64,000 bases of DNA from Desulfosporosinus sp. I2 (GTDB lineage Bacteria; Bacillota; Desulfitobacteriia; Desulfitobacteriales; Desulfitobacteriaceae): contig NZ_JYNH01000006.1 of the NCBI RefSeq assembly GCF_000960765.1, positions 1 through 64,000 of the forward strand, in the 5' to 3' direction. Position 1 is the first letter of the stretch. Each line of letters begins with the position of its first letter. Under the pieces are notes generated by a model. That model made no database searches, was not told where the DNA came from, and saw nothing but the letters and a program-made list of their open reading frames with translations. Positions 9,061-18,030 of this stretch are shown here, one piece after another. Position numbers and translations under genes: made by a program.

Positions 9061-9915
9061 ATGACATTTGAAAGTGAGCACAAAGAATCACGCAAGCCGC
9101 GTATCGATTTTCATGTTCATTTGGGGGTATACACTTATCACCACCCGTGGGTAACAGAGTGGATGAGGCAAACTCATCCTGTAGGGTATGAAGACTATAT
9201 TAACCGTTATAACGACCCGGGAGCTTTTGAAGAATTGTTATCCTTAGAAGGGGTTGATTATGCCTGTGTGCTTGCAGAATTGAGTCATATTACCACGGGA
9301 CTCTGTACTAATGAACAAGTGATGGACTTTTGTCGGGGTAGGTCGAGGCTAATACCATTCTGTGATGTTAATCCCCATATTTTCACTAACCTGGGGGATG
9401 AACTGCGTCATAAAGTCGAAGATGAGGGTTTTAGGGGCTTGAAATTGTATCCCACCTACCAACATTACTACCTCAACGACCAGAGAATGTACCCACTCTA
9501 TCAAGCTGCCCAAGAGTATGGTATTCCTGTTTTGATTCACACTGGGTCATCTATTTTTAAGGGCTCTCGCATAAAGTATGGAAATCCTCTGCACTTAGAT
9601 GATGTGGCGGTGGATTTCCCTAACTTAAATTTGGTTATGGCTCACTCAGGTAGGGGGTTCTGGTACGAGAAAGCTTTCTTTCTCTCTAAAATGCACGCTA
9701 ATATCTATATGGAGCTTGCCGGTCTTCCTCCTGCTAAACTGCTGACTTATTTTCCAGAACTGGCTCGCAACACGGATAAAGTTATCTTTGGGAGCGATTG
9801 GCCAGGCATGCCAAACATCGGTAGAAATATGGAAGCCATCAGCAAATTACCAATACCAGCGGAGGGTGTAGAAAACATTCTTGGTGGTAATGCTGCGAAG
9901 TTGTTGCGGCTGTAG
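9061..9915 (+). CDS. Amidohydrolase-2 family metal-dependent hydrolase
   Basis: A 284-aa TIM-barrel amidohydrolase of the amidohydrolase-2 (ACMSD-like) group. Visible metal or catalytic features are DFHVHLG near the N-terminus, LIHTGSS and MAHSGRG in the middle, and FGSDWPGMP with the catalytic aspartate near the end, followed by ILGGNAAKLL, which is typical of the family. ATG 9061 was chosen over the ATG at 9019 because AGGAG lies nine bases before it. The reaction may be hydrolysis or decarboxylation of a small ring or carboxylate compound; the substrate is unknown. Confidence 0.85.
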   Translation: MTFESEHKESRKPRIDFHVHLGVYTYHHPWVTEWMRQTHPVGYEDYINRYNDPGAFEELLSLEGVDYACVLAELSHITTGLCTNEQVMDFCRGRSRLIPFCDVNPHIFTNLGDELRHKVEDEGFRGLKLYPTYQHYYLNDQRMYPLYQAAQEYGIPVLIHTGSSIFKGSRIKYGNPLHLDDVAVDFPNLNLVMAHSGRGFWYEKAFFLSKMHANIYMELAGLPPAKLLTYFPELARNTDKVIFGSDWPGMPNIGRNMEAISKLPIPAEGVENILGGNAAKLLRL

Positions 9916-9954
9916 GGGTAGAATCTTAACAAAATATAAATGCATACCCCTTTT
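9914..9954 (+). terminator. Probable terminator after the amidohydrolase
   Basis: AGGGGTA, overlapping the stop codon, pairs with TACCCCT at 9945-9951, followed by TTTT. The loop is long (24 bases), so strength is uncertain. Confidence 0.5.
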
Positions 9955-10223
9955 CATTCCCGATGCTTGCTAGTATACCACTTAGTGAATGGTGTATAAT
10001 ATTTCCTATGCCGAAATTAACTACTTAGTGAGCTTGCTCAACTAAAGTAAAAATCGAGACATCGGTAAAATTTTAATGGATGACGTGCCGCTCATCACTA
10101 GATAATTGTTATATTAAAGACTTTTGAAGATTATGCTGCGTAGATATGGGTAATTGACGCACCTGCTTAATGGCAGGAGATTGACCATTTAGAGAGAATA
10201 CTTTGGGGTAGAGGGGGGATTGT
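9955..10223. other. Intergenic region without a recognisable gene
   Basis: About 270 bases hold no ORF I would support. An imperfect inverted repeat (TATACCA at 9974-9980 and TGGTGTATA at 9990-9998) could be an operator or hairpin. The ribosome-binding site of the next gene (GGGGGG at its 3' end) closes the region. Confidence 0.5.
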
Positions 10224-11225
10224 ATGCCAAAGGAATTAACACATTGGCATATTGCTCGCGAAGCTATGAAAAAGGGAATCCCAGGAGAGGTGGGAAAGAT
10301 CATAGCGAGTAACCCTGCACTATATTATCTCGGTGCCATTGCTCATGATATTGGTTTTTATGATTTATCTTCGCCGTCTTTAGTAAATTTAGAGCATGTA
10401 GCCAACCAACTCCATGGTGTGGGAGGCGACAATACTGTAGCCCCACTTTGTGAGATAATGGAGAGGGCACTTGGTCAGGACAACCATCGAGTGCACCTTG
10501 CATTTTTGTTGGGTATGTTGACTCACTTTGTGGCAGATAGCACGTTTCACCCCATGGTTTACTACATGAGTGGAAATTATTTTGCTGAAGATCCAGAGGA
10601 ACGGGATAAAGCCGTATATCGGCATCGATTACTAGAGACAGCCCTTGATCTTTGGTTAAAGAGCGTTCAACCGATGGATTATCCCTCAGGTTTGCTTCAG
10701 CTTTGGCGGGATACGGGGGAAACTGAGAGAAAGGCGTTTAGACTACTGATCGAACAAGCTGTCTGCAATGGGGATATTCGTAAAATCGAACATTTCCATA
10801 AGGCTTGGCGGAATCACCGTTTACTGCAAACCGTTTTCGGTTGGTCAACGCCATGCAAAATCATATCACTTTACCGGCGTTTTGGTCATTTATCAGTTGG
10901 AAAACTGGAGGCTCTATTTTATACTCAGCCTTTGGATTTGTCGTTTTTTGAGACGAAACTTGTTTGGCGACATCCCGTAACGGGAGAAAGCCATGCTATA
11001 ATGATAGAAGCGCTTTTCGATATCTGTGTCAAAAAGGTTGTCCACTTATTTAAACAATTAGCTGAACAACCGATAGAAAAATGGCCGCATCTCTTATGTG
11101 AGCTTTCACCGCTATCTTTAGATAGTGGGCTTCCCTTTGTGCCAGTTGCGCAAATGAAATTTTTCTGTGCTGAGCCACTTGAATACCGGTTGCGGTATGA
11201 TTTAAGAGGTAAAATCCCCACCTGA
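10224..11225 (+). CDS. Zinc-dependent phospholipase C-like (PLPC domain) protein
   Basis: A 333-aa protein of the zinc-dependent phospholipase C family (PF00882 type). The N-terminal half has the metal-ligand histidines and aspartate in ELTHWHIA, AIAHDIGFYD and MLTHFVADSTFHPMVYY, spaced as in this fold. No signal peptide is visible, so it probably acts inside the cell, unlike secreted clostridial alpha-toxins. The C-terminal half (about 200-333) is not recognised. It stands alone and is followed by a strong hairpin terminator. Such genes are common and uncharacterised in this order. Confidence 0.8.
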   Translation: MPKELTHWHIAREAMKKGIPGEVGKIIASNPALYYLGAIAHDIGFYDLSSPSLVNLEHVANQLHGVGGDNTVAPLCEIMERALGQDNHRVHLAFLLGMLTHFVADSTFHPMVYYMSGNYFAEDPEERDKAVYRHRLLETALDLWLKSVQPMDYPSGLLQLWRDTGETERKAFRLLIEQAVCNGDIRKIEHFHKAWRNHRLLQTVFGWSTPCKIISLYRRFGHLSVGKLEALFYTQPLDLSFFETKLVWRHPVTGESHAIMIEALFDICVKKVVHLFKQLAEQPIEKWPHLLCELSPLSLDSGLPFVPVAQMKFFCAEPLEYRLRYDLRGKIPT

Positions 11226-11277
11226 ATCAAGGATATAGTTTCTAAGCTAGTTCGTGCGGTTATATCGGAAAATAGTG

Positions 11278-11304
11278 AACTCCGAGGAAATCCTCGGAGT
11301 TTTA
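11278..11304. terminator. Terminator between convergent genes
   Basis: An 11-bp perfect stem (arms 11278-11288 and 11291-11301) with a two-base centre is followed by TTTT on the plus strand. It lies between the phospholipase-like gene and the small minus-strand gene, so it may serve both. Confidence 0.8.
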
Positions 11305-11351
11305 AGATATCATGGGTTGAGTTATAGTAAGTATTGAGGATAGGTGTTGGT

Positions 11352-11531
11352 TTACGTGGGATTGTGCATAATCTCCATATCATCGTCGTCGTCATCATAA
11401 GAGCATCCACACCCTCGTGATACAATCGTGAAACCGTACCTTTCTGACTTTCGCCCGAGCAAAAACGCAACGACAAGACTCAACAGAAAGAACATCCCAT
11501 GGGTATGATAATGTTTTTGGTGAAACAACAT
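11352..11531 (-). CDS. 59-aa membrane miniprotein with acidic tail
   Basis: A 59-residue ORF with a near-ideal ribosome-binding site: AAAGGAGGG six bases before ATG (11529-11531). It begins MLFHQKHYHTHGMF with four histidines, then has one hydrophobic segment (residues about 13-26, FFLLSLVVAFLL), a basic patch GRKSER, a CGC motif (residues 41-43), and a run of six aspartates followed by MEIMHNPT. His-rich front, single membrane span and Cys/Asp tail suggest a metal-binding or signalling miniprotein, but this is guesswork. It is divergent from the HAD gene and shares a terminator with the upstream convergent gene. No family recognised. Confidence 0.6.
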   Translation of the reverse strand: MLFHQKHYHTHGMFFLLSLVVAFLLGRKSERYGFTIVSRGCGCSYDDDDDDMEIMHNPT

Positions 11532-11615
11532 TAAAAATCCCTCCTTTAGTTTTAGAATGGCCGCTATGGGTTAGATTCATCCCGGAAATTTAAGGAAAAA
11601 TAGTTGGAGGTTATT

Positions 11616-12278
11616 ATGCATTACAAGGTATTGCTTTGGGATTTAGATGGGACGTTGACAGATCCTAAAGTAGGGATTACGCTCTCTGTTCAATATGCTC
11701 TAAGTAAGTTAAATTATCCTTTACCGAAAGTGGATGACTTAGATTGGATTATTGGACCCCCTTTAAGAGAGAGCTTTAAAACTCTTCTTCAAACGACAGA
11801 GGAAACTCTTTTGGATCGAGCGATCAGGCTGTATAGGGAACGATATCAAGAAATAGGGCTCTACGAGAATATCGTTTATCCTGGGATTCCCGAGTTATTA
11901 TCCCAGCTGAAAGACAAGGGGTGTAGGCATCTGTTGGCAACCTCAAAACCGGGAGTTTTTGCAAACAGAATTCTTCAACATTTCTCAATAGATTCTTACT
12001 TTAGTGTTATCATGGGAAGTGAATTGAATGGTCAATTTGTGGAGAAGGAAGTTTTGATTGGGGAAGTACTTAAAAATGTGCCTTCTGAGTTACATTCGAA
12101 AACAGTGATGATTGGGGATCGCAGATTTGATGTCCAAGGGGCAAGGGCCAACCACATTGATGTCATCTCAGTGGGATATGGTTATGGAACAGTCGAAGAA
12201 CTACATAAGGCAAACCCTGATTTTATCGTCCAAAGTGTCAAAGACTTAGAAAATTTATTGAACGAGGATCTTGTTTGA
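11616..12278 (+). CDS. HAD-family hydrolase (phosphoglycolate phosphatase-like)
   Basis: A 220-aa haloacid-dehalogenase phosphatase. Motif I is LLWDLDGTLTD with the nucleophile and acid aspartates, motif II is LLATSKPG, the motif III lysine lies near VEKEVLIGEVL, and motif IV is MIGDRRFDVQGA. The cap inserted after motif I is helical (subclass I, Gph/PpaX-like). ATG 11616 is preceded by GGAGG at 11606-11610. The substrate could be phosphoglycolate, pyrophosphate or a nucleotide; the sequence does not decide. Confidence 0.9.
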   Translation: MHYKVLLWDLDGTLTDPKVGITLSVQYALSKLNYPLPKVDDLDWIIGPPLRESFKTLLQTTEETLLDRAIRLYRERYQEIGLYENIVYPGIPELLSQLKDKGCRHLLATSKPGVFANRILQHFSIDSYFSVIMGSELNGQFVEKEVLIGEVLKNVPSELHSKTVMIGDRRFDVQGARANHIDVISVGYGYGTVEELHKANPDFIVQSVKDLENLLNEDLV

Positions 12279-12281
12279 TCT

Positions 12282-12524
12282 TTAATTTCTAGTATTGACT
12301 GGGTATCGAACTGCCGCGTCTAAATAAACAAAATTCTCATCCTTTTCTTGACGCACCATGCCGACAATACCGTGATCGTCTGTTTTTTCCAGATGGCGAT
12401 GAACGGCAAACTGATAGGCACGTTCATCCCAGGGATTTAAAAATTCTTTGACTGTATCGAAATAGGTTTCGATGGGAATTTTAAGATGATGATGATAGAC
12501 TTGAAGCGTTGTTTCTGAAGACAT
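12282..12524 (-). CDS. Conserved-looking 80-aa hypothetical protein
   Basis: An 80-residue soluble protein, MSSETTLQVYHHHLKIP..., with no signal peptide or membrane span. Its ribosome-binding site (GGGAGGA seven bases before ATG on the minus strand) is good. It is rich in His, Asp and Glu and probably a small alpha/beta fold. It is convergent with the HAD gene, with stops three bases apart, and divergent from the CPBP protease gene. I do not recognise the family. Confidence 0.6.
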   Translation of the reverse strand: MSSETTLQVYHHHLKIPIETYFDTVKEFLNPWDERAYQFAVHRHLEKTDDHGIVGMVRQEKDENFVYLDAAVRYPVNTRN

Positions 12525-12605
12525 ACGGATTCCTCCCTTCGAGATTAGTCTGAGATATTACATAAAGAAATATGTGTTGATAAAGAAGAAAGAAGGAGGG
12601 CGAAC

Positions 12606-13328
12606 ATGGACGATGAATTCCAATCTAATGTAGTCCGAAGTGAGTTCCCCCTTAATAAGCGGAATTTGAGTTGGATTGATCTAGTGCTGGTTTTGGGTGG
12701 AGTTATAGGTATTTATGTCTTTTTGGCCTTTGGAACTCTATGGCTAATGGAATTATGGCCGCATGAACGTGCCTTAATGTATTTGAATGCTTTTATGACA
12801 CAGCTATCCTTCGCACTTCTGATTTGGTTGCTAAAAAGAATCAGGCACTGGGAATGGCAGGATTTTGGTTGGAAGGGGGTACCTATTAGAAAGTTTTTCT
12901 TAAATGTACTAGGTTTATATTGCTTATCTTGGGTCATTAACATTGGTTATGCTATTGTTCTTTACAATAATGGGTTAACCCCCCCTGATACCGATGTTTA
13001 TTCGAAATTATTAGGACAGGCTACGTGGTATACTTTAGTGCTTAACTTGCTTTTAGCAGGAGTATTAGCACCCTTCGTGGAAGAAACGTTATTTCGAGGA
13101 CTGATTTTCGGCAGTTTGAAAGCGTATTTTGGGAAATGGACAGCAGCTACCGTAAGTGCAGTCATTTTTTCCGCTCTTCATTTTCAAGCCTACGGATTCT
13201 TGCCGCGCTTTGTTTTAGGGATCATTTTAGTGTACCTTTTTGATAAATACAAATCTCTCTATCCATCGGTTGGGTTACACGCCTTAAATAACATTGTGGC
13301 CACCACGATTGCAGCAAAGCTATTGTAA
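12606..13328 (+). CDS. CPBP-family intramembrane metalloprotease
   Basis: A 240-aa polytopic membrane protein of the CPBP (CAAX protease/bacteriocin-processing, Abi) family. The catalytic motifs are EETLFRG (EExxxR) near residue 160, FSALHF (FxxxH) near 193 and HALNN near 227. About six to seven hydrophobic segments are visible. Family members cleave within membranes or confer self-immunity to bacteriocins. Nothing next to it suggests a substrate. The start has GAAGGAGGGCG before ATG. Confidence 0.88.
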   Translation: MDDEFQSNVVRSEFPLNKRNLSWIDLVLVLGGVIGIYVFLAFGTLWLMELWPHERALMYLNAFMTQLSFALLIWLLKRIRHWEWQDFGWKGVPIRKFFLNVLGLYCLSWVINIGYAIVLYNNGLTPPDTDVYSKLLGQATWYTLVLNLLLAGVLAPFVEETLFRGLIFGSLKAYFGKWTAATVSAVIFSALHFQAYGFLPRFVLGIILVYLFDKYKSLYPSVGLHALNNIVATTIAAKLL

Positions 13329-13377
13329 TGACGACTTTAAAACTTCCTATAACAATCCTAGGTGAACAAACCTAAAG

Positions 13378-13420
13378 GAGGGCCTTTTACATTTCAACCG
13401 AAGTGTAGAAGGCTCTTAAT
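13378..13420 (+). terminator. Probable terminator after the CPBP gene
   Basis: Arms 13378-13391 and 13404-13417 form a 14-bp stem including three G-U pairs, but the following tract is TTAATAATTATT rather than a clean T-run. Confidence 0.5.
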
Positions 13421-13546
13421 AATTATTAGGTAAAACTAAGGATTTTAGCGTTCATTAGCGCGTTAGAATAAATTTGAGTTCTAGGCAAACAATAAGGGCA
13501 CATTGACTTTATAGAGCGGGGGTCATGGGTTTTGGGAGGGATAACT

Positions 13547-14623
13547 ATGTCAAAAACTGAAAGCTATTATCAGTGGGCTCGACGCAAAGGGATATCCAGG
13601 AGGGACTTCCTCAAATTCTGCACGTTAATGGGTGCAATGCTAGGGCTGGATGCCGCTGAATTCCCGAAGATTGTTCAGGCCCTACAGTCTAAACCGCGCT
13701 TGCCAGTGATTTATCTTAATTTACAGGAATGCACCTGCTGCGCGGAATCGTTCTTGCGTTCTGCACACCCTTTGGTTTCTGATTTGATCTTTAATATGAT
13801 TTCCCTTGATTATATGGAAGTGTTACAAGCAGCTGCCGGGCATCAAGCGGAAGCTGTCCGCTTGAAGACGATGAAAGATCATCCCGGGGCCTATATCTTG
13901 GTTGTCGAGGGCAGCGCGACTTTGGGTGATGGAGGGGTTTATTGTACTATTGGAGGAGTGACATCTACTGAACTTTTAAAGGAAACGGCCAAGGGAGCCG
14001 CGGCCGTTATCGCCTATGGGTCATGTGCGACTAATGCCTGTATCCAAGGCGCCTACCCCAATCCTACGCAAGCGGTTCCGATCCGGAGTGTCGTTAAAGA
14101 CAAACCCATTATCGATGTTCCGGGTTGTCCCCCCATCGCAGAAGTGATCACCGGAACGATTGTACACTATCTTACCTTTGGAAAGATACCGGAGTTGACG
14201 AACCAAGGAAGGCCTAAGGCATTTTATCAACACCGGGTGCATGATAATTGTGTACGGCGTGCTTTTTTCGATGCCGGTCAGTTTGTGGAATCGTTTGACG
14301 ATGCCGGAGCAAAGCAAGGTTGGTGTCTGTATAAAGTGGGATGTAAAGGGCCAACAACCTATAACGCCTGTGCAATTACAGAATGGAATGATGGAGTAAG
14401 TTATCCCATTAAATCTGGACATCCTTGTATTGGTTGTTCGGAAAATAATTTTTTTGATAATACCCCCCTATATACACATTTGGCCAAAATCCCCAACAAT
14501 GCGATTGGAAAAGATGTGGATAAAGTCGGAATGGGTGTGCTCGGCGTTGCTGCACTTGGAGTCGTCGCCCATGCGGGAATGACGGCTATGGTAAAGCATC
14601 AGGAGTATCAGCATAAGAAGTGA
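13547..14623 (+). CDS. hyaA: [NiFe] hydrogenase small subunit
   Basis: The electron-transfer subunit of a membrane-bound uptake hydrogenase. The 358-aa protein starts with a twin-arginine signal (SRRDFLKFC at residues 17-25), so it is exported folded together with the large subunit. The proximal cluster ligands begin at LQECTCCAES, and distal and medial cluster cysteines follow in GCPPIAEVI, GCKGPTTYNACA and HPCIGCSENNFFDN. A C-terminal hydrophobic segment (GVLGVAALGVVAHAGM) anchors it to the cytochrome. ATG 13547 follows GGGAGGG. It is first of a three-gene operon and likely faces the outside to oxidise H2 into the quinone pool. Confidence 0.96.
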   Translation: MSKTESYYQWARRKGISRRDFLKFCTLMGAMLGLDAAEFPKIVQALQSKPRLPVIYLNLQECTCCAESFLRSAHPLVSDLIFNMISLDYMEVLQAAAGHQAEAVRLKTMKDHPGAYILVVEGSATLGDGGVYCTIGGVTSTELLKETAKGAAAVIAYGSCATNACIQGAYPNPTQAVPIRSVVKDKPIIDVPGCPPIAEVITGTIVHYLTFGKIPELTNQGRPKAFYQHRVHDNCVRRAFFDAGQFVESFDDAGAKQGWCLYKVGCKGPTTYNACAITEWNDGVSYPIKSGHPCIGCSENNFFDNTPLYTHLAKIPNNAIGKDVDKVGMGVLGVAALGVVAHAGMTAMVKHQEYQHKK

Positions 14624-14693
14624 GAAAGAATAAGGAGGCTTGAGGAAAGACCTCAATAATTAGTGGTATTGCATTTATGAAAGGAAGCAAACA

Positions 14694-16406
14694 ATGGCAA
14701 CAAGAATCGTCGTTGACCCTATCACCCGTATTGAGGGACACTTGCGTATTGAGGCGGTGGTTGAAGGAAACCGCATCGTCGACGCTCTGAGTGCGGGTAC
14801 TGTCTTCAGAGGTATCGAAAAGATTGTTGAAAATCGAGATCCCAGAGATGTGTGGGCGTTTGTGCAGAGGATCTGTGGCGTGTGCACTCATATTCATGCT
14901 TTAGCCTCAATTCGGGCGGTCGAGGATGCGTTGGATATTCGCATTCCTAAAAACGCTAATTTAATTCGCAATATCATGACCACAACCCAATTTGTCCAAG
15001 ATCATGTCATCCATTTTTACCATTTGCATGGCTTTGACTGGATTGATGTACTCAGTGCTCTCAAGGCAGATCCTGCCCAAACAAGTGCTCTAGCCCGCTC
15101 GATCTCAAATTGGCCAAATTCCTCGGATGGATATTTTCGAGATGTACAAAATAAAGTGAAGACCCTAGTAGAAAGTGGACAACTCGGGATATTCGCCAAT
15201 GCTTACTGGGGCCATCCAGCCTATCGCCTACCTCCAGAGGCGAACTTAATCGGAGTTGCTCATTATCTCGAAGCCTTGATGTGGCAGAAAGAAGTGGCTA
15301 AGATACATACCATTTTCGGAGGGAAAAACCCCCATCCCAACTATTTGGTAGGAGGGATGGCCTGCACTTTGAATATGGATGACAATGATGTTATTAATAT
15401 GGAACGTTTGAATTTAGTGAAAAATAAGATCGATGAGGCGCAAGTCTTTGTGGATCAGGTTCTGATTCCGGATATTTTTGCGATCGCTAGTTTTTATAAG
15501 CAAGATCTTTACGGTGGGGGCGGAGGAAATTACCTGGCCTATGGAGGGATCCCGACGATTGATATTCGTGAACCGGATAGTTTTCTCTTTCCGGGGGGAG
15601 TTGTTTTAGATCGTGACTTAAGTAAAGTCCATGACGTCGATCTAAAAGACGCTAAGCAAATTCAGGAATTTGTGTCCCATTCCTGGTATCGTTATGATGA
15701 TCCCAAGGCAGGATTGCATCCCTGGCAAGGAAAAACGGAAGCCTCATACGAGGGACCGCGCCCACCTTATACTAATCTAGACGAGAAAAAAGGATACAGC
15801 TGGATAAAAACACCACGTTGGCAAGGTCGACCAATGGAAGTGGGGCCTTTGGCTCGTTTTGTTGTGGCATATGCCAAAGGAAATCAAGAGATCAAAGGGC
15901 TGGTTGATGACGCACTCCACCATTTAAATCTGCCAGTATCGGCACTTTATTCAACGTTAGGTCGTACTTTGGCAAGGGCTTTAGAAGCAAAATATTTAGT
16001 AAACCATCTGGCAGGGTTTTACCAGGATTTAGTAGACAATATTAAAGCAGGGGACTCTCAAACGTTTAATGGGGAAAAATGGGAACCTGAAAAATGGCCT
16101 TTACAAGCCCAAGGGGTTGGAATTGCAGAAGCGCCACGCGGTGCCTTAGGGCATTGGGTTAGGATTAATAATGGGAAAGTTAGTGGTTATCAAGCGGTGG
16201 TACCAACGACTTGGAATGCATCTCCTAGGGATGACTCTGGTCAAAAAGGGCCCTATGAATCCTCATTACTGGATACCCCTATTCTGCACGAAGACCAACC
16301 TTTGGAACTGCTGCGCACAATTCATTCCTTTGATCCCTGTCTGGCTTGTGCTACCCATTTATTAAATCCCCAAGGGGATGAAATCTTAAAGGTTAGAGTG
16401 CTTTAA
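14694..16406 (+). CDS. hyaB: [NiFe] hydrogenase large subunit
   Basis: The catalytic subunit, 570 aa. The N-terminal DPITRIEGHLRIE and RICGVCTHIHA supply the first Cys pair for the Ni-Fe site, and the C-terminal DPCLACATH supplies the second. Fifteen residues follow that histidine; in this family they are removed by a dedicated endopeptidase once the metal is in. No such protease gene, nor any hyp gene, is in the window, so maturation is encoded elsewhere. It is co-transcribed with the small subunit (70-base gap) and the cytochrome (16-base gap). Confidence 0.97.
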   Translation: MATRIVVDPITRIEGHLRIEAVVEGNRIVDALSAGTVFRGIEKIVENRDPRDVWAFVQRICGVCTHIHALASIRAVEDALDIRIPKNANLIRNIMTTTQFVQDHVIHFYHLHGFDWIDVLSALKADPAQTSALARSISNWPNSSDGYFRDVQNKVKTLVESGQLGIFANAYWGHPAYRLPPEANLIGVAHYLEALMWQKEVAKIHTIFGGKNPHPNYLVGGMACTLNMDDNDVINMERLNLVKNKIDEAQVFVDQVLIPDIFAIASFYKQDLYGGGGGNYLAYGGIPTIDIREPDSFLFPGGVVLDRDLSKVHDVDLKDAKQIQEFVSHSWYRYDDPKAGLHPWQGKTEASYEGPRPPYTNLDEKKGYSWIKTPRWQGRPMEVGPLARFVVAYAKGNQEIKGLVDDALHHLNLPVSALYSTLGRTLARALEAKYLVNHLAGFYQDLVDNIKAGDSQTFNGEKWEPEKWPLQAQGVGIAEAPRGALGHWVRINNGKVSGYQAVVPTTWNASPRDDSGQKGPYESSLLDTPILHEDQPLELLRTIHSFDPCLACATHLLNPQGDEILKVRVL

Positions 16407-16422
16407 AGGAGGACTCTCAAGA

Positions 16423-17139
16423 ATGATGACTCTAAGACATCAGGTATATGTTTGGCAATTTCCAGTGCGATTATTTCATTGGGTCAACGCTTTAGCGATT
16501 ACTGTTCTCTTCGTGACCGGAATGTATATCGGACATCCAATTCTGGACTCTCCTGGCGAGGCGGTTGGGAACTTTTTCATGGGAAAGGTTCGTTTTTGGC
16601 ATGGTCTGAGTGCCTATATTTTTAGCGCAAATATTCTTTTTCGGCTCTATTGGTTTTGGGCCGGAAATGAATATTCCAAAATCCGATTATGGAAAAAAGA
16701 GTTCTGGAGCGATGTTGTTACAACCTTCAAATACTACACTTTTATGACGAGAGAACATGTTTTACACGTGGGGCATAATGCCGTCGCCCAATTGATGTAT
16801 CTCATCTTTATTTGGCTGGCAGGGCTACTTATCATCCTTACTGGACTTGCGATGCGTGGGGGAAGCGACCCTAATGGAATCATTCAAGGCCTTTTTGGCT
16901 GGGTAGTTCCCTTCTTCCGCAACGAATATCAGGTCCGTAATGTTCACCATTTTCTGGCTTGGGGCTACGCATTGTTCCTCTTGGGTCACCTCTATATGGT
17001 TTTTCGCCAGGACATTCTGGATGATGACGGAACCATTTCCTCGATGGTTAATGGGTATAAGTTTGAAATTATTCCCCCTGATGCACAGGAAGGGCGGACA
17101 GATTACTTGACTAAGGAGAGGCGACGAAATTATAGTTGA
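16423..17139 (+). CDS. hyaC: Ni/Fe-hydrogenase b-type cytochrome subunit
   Basis: A 238-aa di-heme cytochrome b with four membrane helices. Helix-associated histidines are visible in PVRLFHWVNA, RFWHGLSAY, HHFLAWGYALFLLGHLYMV. It anchors the hydrogenase and passes electrons to menaquinone. ATG 16423 lies after AAAGGAGGA (ATG 16426 is also possible). The gene ends the operon; a strong terminator follows 16 bases after the stop. Group 1 uptake hydrogenase is the best fit for all three subunits. Confidence 0.95.
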   Translation: MMTLRHQVYVWQFPVRLFHWVNALAITVLFVTGMYIGHPILDSPGEAVGNFFMGKVRFWHGLSAYIFSANILFRLYWFWAGNEYSKIRLWKKEFWSDVVTTFKYYTFMTREHVLHVGHNAVAQLMYLIFIWLAGLLIILTGLAMRGGSDPNGIIQGLFGWVVPFFRNEYQVRNVHHFLAWGYALFLLGHLYMVFRQDILDDDGTISSMVNGYKFEIIPPDAQEGRTDYLTKERRRNYS

Positions 17140-17155
17140 CAAGGTAATGTTTTAT

Positions 17156-17194
17156 CAGAACTGATGCCTCTGCCAGAGGAGTCAGTTCTGTTTT
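17156..17194 (+). terminator. Terminator of the hydrogenase operon
   Basis: A 9-bp outer stem (CAGAACTGA at 17156-17164 with TCAGTTCTG at 17182-17190) encloses a second small stem (CCTCTG/CAGAGG) and is followed by TTTT. Confidence 0.88.
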
Positions 17195-17227
17195 AACATC
17201 ATCTTGGATAAGCTGTAAAATGAATGA

Positions 17228-17257
17228 TTGTTTGCGTGGAAAGGCGTATGATATAAT
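17228..17257 (+). promoter_or_regulatory. Candidate sigma-A promoter of cmk
   Basis: TTGTTT at 17228-17233 and TATAAT at 17252-17257 are 18 bases apart, about 90 bases before cmk and after the hydrogenase terminator. Confidence 0.55.
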
Positions 17258-17346
17258 CTGTGTAGAAAAACATTGAGAAGTTTAAATGGAGCAGACGGTC
17301 CATTCAAACATAGAGAATATTCCTGAAAATAGATAGGGGTAAGAGT

Positions 17347-18030
17347 GTGACAGAAAGACAACAGCAAGCACTACAAATAGCTATTGATGGCCCTGCCGGC
17401 GCAGGGAAAAGTACGATTGCCAAGATTGTAGCAAAAAAATTACACCTTTTCTATATTGATACTGGTGCTATGTATCGAGCAATTGCTTATAAAGCGCTCA
17501 AAAGCGGAGCACCTTTAAACGATGAATCTAAGATAAGTCAAATAGCTAAAACCACGAAGGTTGTACTTGATCATTCAGACGAGAGACTCGTTTGGTGTGA
17601 TGGCGAGAATGTCACTCAGGCTATACGTAACCCCGAAATTTCACGGGCAGTTTCGGTTGTGGCCTCGTACCAGGGGGTTCGAGAACGCTTGGTAGAACTT
17701 CAACGCATGGAAGCTAAGCGGGGGGGGGTAGTGATGGATGGTCGAGATATCGGCACCCACGTTTTACCTGACGCAGATTATAAGATTTTTTTAACGGCGA
17801 CTTCTGAAGAAAGGGCTAGGAGGCGGTGGGTCGAACTCTCGAAGGCTGGAAACGTTGTGACTTATGATGAAGTTGCTCGAGATATGCTAAAACGTGATCG
17901 ATCGGATACAGAGAGAGAAGTTTCACCCTTAAGGCCTGCTCAAGATGCAATTATTCTCGATACAACCGGTTTAAGTGTGGAAGAACTGGTAGCGGAAATT
18001 ATTATGTTAACTCAGGAGGACGAATCATGA
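17347..18030 (+). CDS. cmk: Cytidylate kinase
   Basis: It phosphorylates CMP and dCMP to the diphosphates. The 227-aa protein has the P-loop [10 protein letters not shown] near the start, [10 protein letters not shown], the CMP-binding [14 protein letters not shown], the LID region RARRRW and [13 protein letters not shown]. The start codon is GTG 17347, after AGGGGTAAG. It heads the usual clostridial run cmk-plsC-ispH/rpsA and overlaps plsC by four bases (ATGA). Confidence 0.97.
   Translation: MTERQQQALQIAIDGPAGAGKSTIAKIVAKKLHLFYIDTGAMYRAIAYKALKSGAPLNDESKISQIAKTTKVVLDHSDERLVWCDGENVTQAIRNPEISRAVSVVASYQGVRERLVELQRMEAKRGGVVMDGRDIGTHVLPDADYKIFLTATSEERARRRWVELSKAGNVVTYDEVARDMLKRDRSDTEREVSPLRPAQDAIILDTTGLSVEELVAEIIMLTQEDES

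Noticed and set aside
10925-11476. A 183-codon minus-strand ORF over the end of the phospholipase-like gene
   Set aside because: It is antisense to a good gene and to a terminator, and competes with the better-supported 59-aa gene in another frame.
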